A stretch of 64,000 nt of DNA from Mytilus edulis (Eukaryota > Mollusca > Bivalvia > Mytilida > Mytilidae), in contig NC_092344.1 in NCBI RefSeq assembly GCF_963676685.1, positions 91,852,749-91,916,748 of the forward strand. The letters run 5' to 3'. This document shows, one piece after another, positions 1 to 12,300 of the stretch (position 1 is the stretch's first letter; each line of letters opens with the position of its first letter). The notes under the pieces were generated by a model. That model was given only the letters and a program-made list of their open reading frames with translations. It was not told where the DNA came from and ran no database searches. The position numbers and the translations under genes were made by a program.

Positions 1-2178
1 TTGGATTGTGATCAAATTTTTGACATTACATGGGTTTTTTTTACACAAAACAAATGTCAAGATTTTACAAATTTTACAATTAAAGATTTCTTCTTCAAAC
101 TTTTTAAATCTAAAATTAAATAGTTGGCACAGCATAGGTTTCTGACACAGAATGAATGTGGTCTAATGAACTTAAAAGTTTGTTTTTGCCTTTTAGCAAT
201 TCACTATGCTGTTGAATATTAATCCTCTCAAAAAAATGTTTGAAGAAATTTTCTTTTTATTTATGAAATCTGAAATGAGAAAAATTTAACCCCCCCCCCC
301 CTTTTTTCACATCCCCGTTTCCTTTTTTCCAAAACTGATATCAATTCAAATTTCTAATGGAGTTTGCAACAATAACTACTCTTTTAAATACATCATAAAA
401 TATTAAAATGTAAAATAAAGTGCTTGTTATCACTGAATGGTAAAGATTGGTTGGTAGTAAAAGTGAATATACATTGTTTATTGTATAAAACAATAAAAAA
501 AACTTCATCAGCAACATTTTATATTGGCAAATTTCCAATGAAGTTATTTACATAAAGTAATGGGCAAATAAAAATAGAAAATGACATCATAGTCATGTCT
601 GGCAAATGTCCAACATACATTATCTAAAAACATTTTAGATAAGCTAAGGAAATAAGATGTAAAAAAACTGCTTGTTATCACTGAATGGTAAAGATTATTT
701 TAATTTATCAGTTGGTAGTAAAAAGTGAATATACATTGTATATTGTATATAACAAAGATTTAAGTTGATTCTGGACAAAGAAAGATAACTCCAATTAAAA
801 AAAATCTTGCTATTGCACAATATTTTGCAATTAGATATTTCTTGCTTACTATTCTGGACAAAGAAAGATAACTCTAATTAAAAAAAAATTTGCTATTTCA
901 CAATATTGTGCAATTAGATATTTCTTGCCATTGCGCAATACTGTGCAATTGAAAAGACTTGCTATTGCACAATACTTAATATAATAATTTTAGATCCTGA
1001 TTTGGACCAACTTGAAAACTGGGCCCATAATAAAAAATCTAAGTACATTTTTGGATTCAGCATATCAAAGAACCCCAAGATTTCAATTTTTGTTAAAATC
1101 AGACTAAGTTTAATTTTGGACCCTTTGGACTTTAGTGTAGACCAATTTGAAAACAGTACCAAAAATGAAGAATCTACATACACAGTTAGATTTGGTATAT
1201 CAAAGAACCCCATTTATTCAATTTTTGATGAAATCAAACAAAGTTTAATTTTGGACCCCGATTTGGACCAACTTGAAAACTGGGCCAATAATCAAGAATC
1301 TAAGTACATTTTTAGATTCAGCATATCAAAGAACCTAACTGATTGATTTTTTGTCAAAATCAAACTAAGTTTAATTTTGGACCCTTTGGACCTTAATGTA
1401 GACCAATTTGAAAACAGACCAAAAGTTAAGAATCTAGATACACAGTCATGACAGTTAGATTCGGCATATCAAAGAACCCCAATTATTCAATTTTGATGAA
1501 ATCAAACAAAGTTTAATTTTGGACCCTTTGGGCCCCTTATTCTGTTGGGACCAAAACTCCCAAAATCAAACCCAACCTTCCTTTTATGGTCATAAACCTT
1601 GTGTTTAAATTTCATAGATTTCTATTTACTTATACTAACGTTATGGTGCGAAAACCAAGAAAAATGCTTATTTGGGTCCCTTTTTGGCCCCTAATTCCTA
1701 AACTGTTGGGACCTAAACTCCCAAAATCAATACCAACCTTCCTTTTGTAGTCATTAACATTGTGTTTAAATTTCATTGATTTCTATTTACTTAAACTAAT
1801 GTTATTGTGCGAAAACCAAGAATAATGCTTATTTGGGCCCTTTTTTGGCCCCTAATTCCTAAACTGTTGAGACCAAAACTCCCAAAATCAATCCCAACCG
1901 TTCTTTTGTGGTCATAAACCTTGTGTCAAAATTTCATAGATTTCTATTAACTTAAACTAAAGTTATAGTGCGAAAACCAAGAAAATGCTTATTTGGGCCC
2001 TTTTTGGCCCCTAATTCCTAAAATGTTGGGACCAAAACTCCCAAAATCAATACCAACCTTCCTTTTGTGGTCATAAACCTTGTGTTAAAATTTCATAGAT
2101 TTCCATTCACTTTTACTAAAGTTAGAGTGCGAAAACTAAAAGTATTCGGACGCCGGACGACGACGACGACGACGACGC

Positions 2179-2244
<66 letters not shown>

Positions 2245-2301
2245 CGACGCCAACGTGATAGCAATATACGACGAAAATTTTTTCAAAATTTGCGGTCGTA
2301 T
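1..2301 (+). repeat. Family A composite repeat, copy 1 (5' end outside window)
   Basis: The order of parts is shared by all copies: a leader (GTTGACACAGCATAGGTTTC-like), about 35-bp tandem units built on TTGCACAATACTGTGCAA, roughly 130-bp tandem units with GATTCAGCATATCAAAGAAC, and roughly 170-bp units with CTAAACTGTTGGGACCAAAA. A (GAC)n tract and the end TTGCGGTCGTATAAA close the element. Here four or five 170-bp units are present. Non-coding; short open frames in it are by-products of the repeats. Confidence 0.9.
2148..2253 (+). repeat. (GAC)n microsatellite inside family A copy 1
   Basis: About 35 near-perfect ACG/GAC triplets with three GCC interruptions at a regular spacing of 30 bp or so. 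It gives spurious poly-Thr, poly-Ser and poly-Val open frames. Confidence 0.95.
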
Positions 2302-2341
2302 AAAAATCTCTAAACACAAAAGAACAAAAATATGATTTTAA

Positions 2342-2960
2342 GGGCATACGATACAGTTACAGTGAAGGTAATGACGTTGCTAACGTAAAATGTTATTTTC
2401 GCGACGTCAAACTCTGACATATCGGGAAAAGATACATTTTTCGAATGATTTTTATCATTCAAACTGATTTAATTTGAAAACGAGTGCATGGACCCCTATT
2501 TTTTAAAACAGCAATTTGTTTCATTTTGCAAGGAGATTATGTGACCCAAATTTTATAAAACTGTAAATAGCGCAATTTTTTTAATTTTGATAAACATGCA
2601 GCAAAAAATGATGTGTTTTCCCTATTCATGAACATTTGATAAATATAGAGTTATTTCGGAATAAAAATTGCATAATTTTTAATGATACTTATAAAATGCA
2701 GAAATTACCGATTATTTAACAAAAACCATTTTATGTTTATCTTTTAAAACAAAAAAGTTATGTCTTTCTTTCGAAAAAGAAAATACGGACACAAATCTGA
2801 ATTTTGAGCAAATATACAAAATTTCGACCTTATTTTACTCAAAAAGTAGCACATGAAGGTATATTTTTTATTACATATTTGATTTAATCAGGTAAAAAAT
2901 AGCCTATATGCAAATTTTCTTCAACTTGTAAATACAGGTTCAAAACTGTATCGTACGCCC
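2342..2960. mobile_element. TTAA-flanked MITE (piggyBac-like), 619 bp
   Basis: TIRs GGGCATACGATACAGTT and AACTGTATCGTACGCCC (one mismatch over 17 bp) are flanked by TTAA at 2338-2341 and 2961-2964. No coding capacity was seen. It lies 40 bp after the end of family A copy 1. Confidence 0.85.
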
Positions 2961-3323
2961 TTAACAAGGGAGGTCACTGCAATAATTCTTACTTTCTATT
3001 TCACAAAATGTTTAAATCTACATGTATATGAATTTGCAACCGAATCAGGACTTCAACGTACATGTTTATAAGTCTAATTCATCATTATTTAACTACATTT
3101 ATATCAAGTTTTTTTTCCATGTTTGGGGTCTCTGATGATTATTTTTTTGGGTTAAATATTAAGATACTTTTACTTTCAATTAGGTAAGTCACAACATTGA
3201 TGATACATCATACATAATAAGAGATGATAGTGTATAAATGAGCATATAAGTCCAAATCTTATCAAGGCCTCACTTTTCTTAACATAAGAGCCAGTTTCTA
3301 TTTCTTTAACTCTGTATAAGTTT

Positions 3324-6300
3324 CTAAGCTTGAGTTCTTTGAGAATCATAAACCTTCATTCTATCAGATCTTTCAGATTCCCACTTCTTTAATTCTTCTG
3401 CATCTAATATGTTTTTCATCAATTCCTTGAAGAAGGTATCACAATCTCCATATATTCTAGATCCTTGAATATTCCCATCTTTATCTGTTGATGAGCAGGC
3501 ACTGTCTTTATCTGTAAGTTGCCTTTAAAAGAAATATAGTTTTATAGGTTTATAGGAATGAGAATTGGATACCAATTAATAGCAAACTTGAGTTATTTTT
3601 CCACTAATTGATTTTTATTCAGTTATACGGACTTTATCCTCTATTAACAAAATAAAATTACTTGAGTTTACATGAAGGAATATCTTAATCTTGCTTTTGA
3701 GTGTTAAATGAATATTATTTAATACAACACATATATCTCCTTTGCCACAGCAGAAAATTTATCTGTAGTGACCTTTGAAAGTCATCTTTGACCTCACTAA
3801 TAGTCAAAGGAAACATTGCAATTTCATATTCAGAATAATTCAGAACAAAAAATTAGTTTGCAGAGGCTATTATTAATTATTCACCAACCTGTTACATATA
3901 ACATATCTTTGGGGCTTCTTTATCTTCTCCACCAAGTCACTGGCAGGTGTAACTGTAAGAGTAGTACCCAGACATAACATCAAATCACACTTCTCTGAGT
4001 TTACTTCCGCTTGTTTGAATATGTGATCATCCAGCAAGTCTCTAAAGTTAATAATGGAGTCTTGTAAATATCCTGAGCAGCCCTGCAAAAATATCATATA
4101 TAAATTTCAACATTAAGTTGATACATGTATGTCATTTTTGTATATTCATAAAAATGGAAAGATGACAATGGATGATAACTTTTAAAATTATAAATCAAAT
4201 GTCTATTATCTGTAAATTCTATATACAGAGTACATGTTCATGAAGTGGAACATGTCTGATTTTCAGAGTTTATTTAGTTTTTTTGTTGTTTTGAATATTT
4301 TCACAAGATTTGATCCTTCGCAAAGTGAGCATTTGTGGAACCTATTTGTATGTTCAGTGTTCTCTCCAGGGTCTTATAGCACATTCATACCATATCGCTA
4401 TATTTCTTTACAATGGTGCAATCTGAATAGAATTTATCCTACAAAATTACAAACATGTGGTCCTCTAATTGAGAAACAGCCTCGGTTACCTGTACTTTAT
4501 TAAAAAATGTTGTTAAGAAAGTTAAAATATTGCAGGTAAAGAAAAGCCAACGCTATGTAATAAATAATTTTAAATTGAGATGAAAAACAATAACAAAAGT
4601 GAATGTGCTGTTTTGTGTACATTTGTATGTACTGGAGCATTTTAAGATTTTGTGTCAGGAATCAATACACATAAAATGTCTTTTATTCAAGTATCATCTT
4701 TATATAATGTAAAATCTGCTTTGGGTTTTTTTCACTGTCATGTCAGCCAGCAAAAACAAGTATTCTTGTCTGTAGATAAATCATATTTACACAACTATGT
4801 TATTCTAAGTCATGTGTGGGGAGGAAAAAAGATTTGGCACGCACAAAGAAACCAGATGCTCCGCAGGGCGCAGCTTTATATGACCACAGAGGTTGAACCC
4901 TGAACGGTTGGGGCAAGTATGGACACAACATTCAAGCTTCAGCTCTAAATTTGGATTGTGATTAAATAGTTGACACAGCATAGGTTTCGGACACAGAATG
5001 AATGTGGTCTAATGAACTTAAAATATTTTTTTTGCCTTTGAGCAATTCACTATGCTGTTGAATATTAATCCTCTCAAAAAAATGTTTGAAGAAATTTTCT
5101 TTATATTTATGAAATCTGAAATGAGAAAAATTTAACCCCCCCCCCATTTTTTTTCACATCCCCCTTTCCCTTTTTCCAAAACTGATCTCAATTCAAATTT
5201 CTAATGGAGTCTGCAACAATAACTACTTATTTAAATTAATACATCATAAAATATTAAAATGTTACAAAAGGTGCTTGAATGGTAAAGATTGTTTTAATTT
5301 ATCAGTTGGTAGTAAAAGTGAATATACATTGTATATTGCATAAAACAATGATTTAAGTTGATTCAATAACTATTCAGGACAAAGAAAGATAACTCCAATC
5401 AATTGAAAATTTCTTGCTATTGCACAATATTGTGCAATTAGATATTTCTTGCTATTGTGCAATACTGTGCAATTGAAAATATTTGCTATTGCACAATACT
5501 GTGCTATTGAAGATTTCTTGCTATTGCGCAATACTGAGCAATTGAAAATGTCTTGCTATTGCACAATACTACATTTTATGCAATTGAAGATTTCTTGCTA
5601 TTGCTGAATACTGTGCAATTGAAAATTTCTTCCTAAAAGTATTGCACAATACTGAATATAATAATTTTGGATCCTGATTTGAACCAGTTTGACAACTGGG
5701 CCCATAATAAAAAATCTAAATACATTTTTAGATTCAGCATATCAATGAACCCCAAGGATTCAATTTTTGTCAAAATCAAACTAAGTTTAATTTTGGACCC
5801 TTTGGACCTTAATGTAGACCAATTTGAAAACGGGACTAAAAATTAAGAATCTACATACACAGTTAGATTCGGCATATCAAAGAACCCCAATTATTCAATT
5901 TTTAATGAAATCAAACAAAGTTCAGTTTTGGACCCTTTAGGCCCCCTATTCCTATTCTTCTATTTACTTAAACAAAAGTTATTGTACGAAAACCAAGAAA
6001 ATGCTTATTTGGGCCCTTTTTGGTCCCTAATTCCTAAAATGTTGGGACCAAAACTCCCAAAATCAATCCAAACCTTCCTTTTGTGGTCATAAACCTTGTG
6101 TTAAAATTTCATAGATTTCTATTCACTTTTACTAAAGTTAGAGTGCGAAAACTAAAAGTATTCGGAGGACGACGACGACGACAACGACGCCAACGTGATA
6201 GCAATATACGACAAAAAATTAAAATTTTTGCAGTATATAAAAAGTGTGGAAAACTGATTTGCCGGACTGCCAGATGGACAGACAGACACATGGAGTGCAA

Positions 6301-9300
6301 CCTAAACTAAAGTCCCCTTTGATTTTGTGGGTGGGGACTAAAAAATGCTAGTCTCATAATTATTAACTTTCATTAGGGAATGCTTTGAAGCATAACTTTT
6401 CACAGATGCTATTACATGTATATACCAAATGAATAATGACATTTTAATAATGCAGAAATGCTTAGAATAACATACAGATATCAATGTACCTTAGATTCAC
6501 ATTTTCTTCCAGTTCTATGGGATAAACCACATTTTTTACACTTCACTGCATATTTAGGTTTCTTTATATCTGTTTTCCCATTATCGTCCAGTTCTTCAAA
6601 ATACTGACTACCAACATCATCCATCACATAGAAAGATCTGTTATACTGTCTTTTACATTTCTCACAGATTTCTAAGAAAACATTACCATGAAGTTCTGAA
6701 ATTTTATCACCTTGTACCCCTGATAATCCATGAAGACCGTCTCCATTCTGACTGATAATGTATTTCAAATACCTATCAGTCATCAATTTGTGAAGTGCTT
6801 CATGAGTGTATGTTGGTCTTAAAGCTTCATAGGGGACACCATCTTCTTCTGCTTCTTCCATGACTTTTTCTGAAGACATTTTACATTTATGTAAATTACT
6901 GACAAACAAGAAGCTACAACAAGTTACTAACACTTTGTATTTGATTTATATGTAATAATGACATGTATAATGTATTCATGTGCAATCTTTTATTTGTGTA
7001 AAGTTTGTACTGACATGAGTCTTTATAAGAATGATTACTTGTAAAACAAATTCAAAATATTAAAACATGCATGCACATTTTTGGAATTTTTAAATTTTTC
7101 AAATTCAAAAATTAAAATTAAAAAAATTCAGTTTTCTTTCCTTTCTTTTTTAAGAAATTTGTGTGAACTAGATAATTGGTTAGAATATCCATGTCATTTG
7201 AAATCTGGAATATATTTGTCTCATTGGCAATCCTACCATATCTCCTTATTTTCTTATAAAAAAATAAATTAATGGTTATAAATTAAATATTTGTTTAGTA
7301 AATAATACATTCTTTCATACTTAAATGTTTAGTACAAAAATGTAGGAACAATGCAGTCCTTGACATGTAACATGATGTTGTTACAGTTGATGCCTGCTTA
7401 CTTAGGTTTGATAAGCAGTGTGTTTCCCCATCAAAGTCATACTAAAAATTCAAAATAAGTTTTAATCAAATCATGTCATTCCTTGTAGTCAAAATTAAGG
7501 TTATTACCCTCTAGCCTAGACATCATATTTACAATACATGTTAAATATTTAGATGCTAATTGTTTTCACCTTCTCCACACAATATTTTAAAAGTGAACCA
7601 GATGCTCCGCAGGGTGTAGCTTTATACGACCGCAGAGGTTGAACCCTGAACGGTTGGGGCAAGTATTGACACAACATTCAAGCTGGATTCAGCTCTAAAT
7701 TTGGATTGTGATTAAATAGTTGACACAGCATAGGTTTCTGACACAGAATGAATGTGGTCTAATTAACTTAAAATTTTTGTTTTGCCTTTGAGCAATTCAC
7801 TATGCTGTTGAATATTAATCCTCTCAAAAAAATGTTTGAATAAATTTTCTTTTTATTTATGAAATCTGAAATGAAAAAAATTGACCCCCCAATTTTTTTT
7901 TCACATCCCCCTTTCCCTTATTTCAAAACTGATCTCAATTCAAATTTCTAATGAAGTTTGCAACAATAACTACTCATTTAAATACATCATAAAATATTAA
8001 AATGTAAAAGAAGTGCTTGTTATTACTGAATGGTAAAGATTGTTTTAATCTATCAGTTGGTAGTAAAAGTGAATATACATTGTATATTGTATAAAACAAT
8101 GATTTAAGTTGATTCAACTACTATTCTGGACAAAGAAAGATAACTCCAATTGAAATCCAATTGGAATTTCTTGCTATTGCACAATATTGTGCAATTAGAT
8201 ATTTCTTGTTATTGTGCAATACTGTGCAATTGAAAATATTTGCTATTGCACAATACTGTGCAATTGAAGATTTCTTGCTATTGCACAATACTGTGCAATT
8301 GAAGATTTCTTGCTATTGCTGAATACTGTGCAATTGAAAATTTCTTGCTATTGCACAATACTTAATATAATAATTTTGGATCCTGATATGGACCAACTTG
8401 AAAACTGGGCCCATAATCAAAAATCTAAGTACATGTTTAGATTCAGCATATCAAAGAGGCCCAAGAATTTAATTTTTGTTAAAATCAAACTTAGTTTAAT
8501 TTTGGACCCTTTGGACTTTAATGTAGACCAATTTTAAAACGTGACCAAAAATTAAGAATCTACATACACAGTTAGATTTGGCATATCAAAGAACCCCAAT
8601 TATTCAATTTTTGATGAAATCAAACAAAGTTTAATTTTGGACCCCGATTTGGACCAACTTGAAAACTGGGCCAATAATATAAAAACTAAGTACATGTTTA
8701 GATTCAGCATATCAAAGAACCCCAAGGATTCAATTTTTGATAAAATCAAACTAAGTTTAATTTTGGACCCTTTGGACCTTAATGTAGACCAATTTGAAAA
8801 CGGGACCAAAAATTAAGAATCTACATACACAGTTAGATTCGGCATATCAAAGAACCCCAATTATTCAATTTTTGATGAAATCAAACAAAGTTTAATTTTG
8901 GACCCTTTGGGCCCTTTATTCCTAAACTGTTGGGACCAAAACTCCCAAAATCAATACCAACCTTCCTTTTATGGTCATAAACCTTGTGTTTAAATTTTAT
9001 AGATTTCTATTCACTTATACTAAAGTTATGGTGCGAAAACCAAGAAAAATGCTTATTTGGGTCCCTTTTTGGCCCCTAATTCATAAACTGTTGGGACCTA
9101 AACTCCCAAAATCAATACCAACCTTCCTTTTGTGTTCATAAACATTGTGTTTAAATTTCATTGATTTCTATTTACTTAAACTAAAGTTATTGTGCGAAAA
9201 CCAATAATAATGCTTATTTGGGCCCTTTTTTGGCCCCTAATTCCTAAACTGTTGGAACCAAAATTTCCAAAATCAATCCCAACCTTTCTTTTGTGGTGAT

Positions 9301-12300
9301 AAACCTTGTGTCAAAATTTCATAGATTTCTATTAACTTAAACTAAAGTTATAGTGCGAAAACCAAGAAAATGCTTATTTGGGCCCTTTTTGGCCCCTAAT
9401 TCCTAAACTGTTGGGACCAAAACTCCCAAAATCAATCCCAACCTTCCTTTTGTGGTCATAAACCTTGTGTTAAAATTTCATAGATTTCTATTCACTTTTA
9501 CTAAAGTTAGAGTGCGAAAACTAAAAGTATTCGGACGACGACGACGCCAATGTGATAGCAATATACGACGAAAATTTTTTCAAATTTTGCGGTCGTATAA
9601 AAATAGACTAGAGAGTTGTTTTTTTTATAAAGATAAGACTGTTGGTTTTCCCGTTTGAATGGTTTTACACTACATGTAGTATTTTTTTTGGAGCCTTTTA
9701 TAGCTTGCTGTTTAGTGTGAGCCAAGGCTTCACGTTGAAGACCCTTTTTTGACCTATAATGCTTTACTTTTACAAATTATGACTTGGATGGAGAGTTGTC
9801 TCATTGGCACTCATCATGCTCATACCACATCTTCTTAATTATATCTAGTTGTTTGTAACTTGTTACCCAAGATTTACTATTTTTGTTTATCAGTCACATA
9901 CCTGTTTGAATACAATGAAATATAATAGATTAAGCAACGGAAAATTTTATATGTCAAATAGTTTGATCTGGATTATATTGTTAATCATGAACTGTTTATA
10001 AGTTTTACTTAATTGTAAATGTCACAATTATTACCATTTTACCATATATCCTTTTTAGCATTGTAACAAAAAATAAATGTAGCTTTCATGGTACATTTTA
10101 CTTTTTACGGGTCTTCGCAGTGATACATTGTACACTGCATGTTTTTTACAACCAAAAAGGAGTAGGTCCGATAAGGACCGATTTTGGCCTCAAATTTCAG
10201 TTTCATCTGACAAAAGATTTTGACCACTTTTTAAACACTAAAGTGTCTATTTCATATGATGCAATTAATTTATGTGAAAGATTTTAACTTATTTAGTCAT
10301 TAAAAACGATCCGATTCTGGCTCAAATATGAGAAATCTACCAAATATGCGAAAAAATGTCACTTTTCAGATGGTTTTTGTCAAAAACGAAAGTGGCCGCA
10401 TCCGTGTTCATCCTCAATCTTTATATATGTTATGTATTATCATTAAATACAACTTCCATTTCAATATTTTGGATGAACACGAATGCGGCCACTTTCGTTT
10501 TACACGGAAACCGTCAAAACTTTAACTAAAATGCTGGAATTGTGAAGATTTCAGTAATTTAGCATGAATTAATGGTGCTAGTTCTCAATATATGTGCATT
10601 GTATTTGCAAAAAGAGCCCATATTTATGTAGCAGAACTTTTCTACTATCCAATAAATGACTAAAAGTTTACATTTTAACAATTTTGTAAAACTGCTATAT
10701 TTTGGGGCCAAAAAGGGGTCTTACTGGACCTACTCCTTTGTGTAAAGTACAAAATGATGATAGAGTTTTCAATGACCTTGACTAGCTGTACAGCCCTCGC
10801 ACGGTCAGAATGTACAAAATGTATAATTACTTCATACTTGTACCACAATTTTTGATTACCATGATTAAAGTTGGAACATACATGTATATGCATGTCTATG
10901 TTCATGTGACATCCTGTTTTAATTTCAATTTATTTTTATTCAATATTTTCTGTGTAATAAAAAAATTTTACAATAAAAAGATCTTCTACCTTCTGTCTGT
11001 AATTTTGCTTTCTTGCTTGGTGTATGTTCTATCCTGTCACTTAACAAATGGTCTACATCAATTTCATTTTGATCCATCTCAGTCCATTTTCCACTCTTAC
11101 CACGATAATCACCAATTCCAGCAGATGTAGAAATCCCTGCACCTTAAATATTTGTTTTAAAAGATAAGTGCAGTGTTCGGCTGTGTATAGTACACATTTG
11201 TGTATACAACACACCCCATTTTATCCCCAACCCCCAAAATAGTCTTGGAACTTTTCACCTTCATCATGTTCATGTACAAAAATCAAGCAGACAGGTTTTT
11301 TTTAACTTAAGAATAATGATCATGATTTTCTTGGAAGTTATTTATAGGCAATGAATGTCAAGCTGAAGTCTATAAAACAATATTCTGTTAATTGAAATTG
11401 GTGAAAAACTGATTATATGACAATTCTTATAACTATATCAATCACACTTGCATTGAAATGCATTAGTATTTAATTCAAAACACATAATGACATATTATAC
11501 TAGATTCTTTACCTACATATTCTTTAAGAACTTACATTTTTGTAAATAGTTCTCATTAATCTTTTTTTTTTATATATCATTGTTTGTATTGTATTATGAA
11601 AATTATTGATGTTGTAATGTTTCAGCCCTTTGCCATTGGGGCCCATAATTGGAAATAAAAATATCTTCTTCTTCTTCTCATAGCATCATTATCTGTATCA
11701 ACAAGAATGTGTCCTCAGTACACGAATGCCCCACTCGCACTATCATTTTCTATGTTCAGTGGACCGTGAAATTGGGGTAAAATCTCTAATTTGGCATTAA
11801 AATTAGAAAGATCATATCATAGGGAACATGTGTACCAAGTTTGAAGTCGATTGGACTTCAACTTCATCAAAAACTACTTCGACCAAAAACTTTAACCTGA
11901 AGTGGGACAGACGGACAGACGGACGAACGAACAGACGGAAGAACGGACGAACGGACGCACAGACCAGAAAGCATAATGCCCCTCTACTATCGTAGGTGGG
12001 GCATAAAAAACAAGCCTGGGTTAATCTAGTTATTTAATTGTCAGAAAGTTTGTTTACAAGGAAATTCCTTGAAGGAATACAAATTAAATTACCTAGAAGA
12101 GTGAAATTTGCAATGTCACGATAATGTGTATGTACAATTTTCATTAACAATTGGATAGGTGACCTATACAGTCAGGATTCCATTTTGTCAAAATTATCTC
12201 CCCATTACGCCAGTTAATTTTTACAATCGTAGAAATGGAAGCCATTGTAGGGATGACGCGCTGCCAATTTTGCTCTTGAAAACCGATAAATTTATCCGCA

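Noticed and set aside
962-1346. Paired open frames on both strands with repeated 'QLENWA' and 'FSISKNP' units
   Set aside because: They come from the 130-bp tandem units of family A and recur in every copy on either strand; not selected coding sequence.
2067-2347. Open frames giving poly-Thr, poly-Ser and poly-Val on both strands
   Set aside because: They are the frames of the (GAC)n microsatellite inside a dispersed repeat; no gene structure surrounds them.
4234-4503. 89-codon plus-strand open frame
   Set aside because: It lies in the sirtuin intron, overlaps a solo transposon end (CAGTGTTCTCTCCAGG) and has no recognisable domain or splice context.
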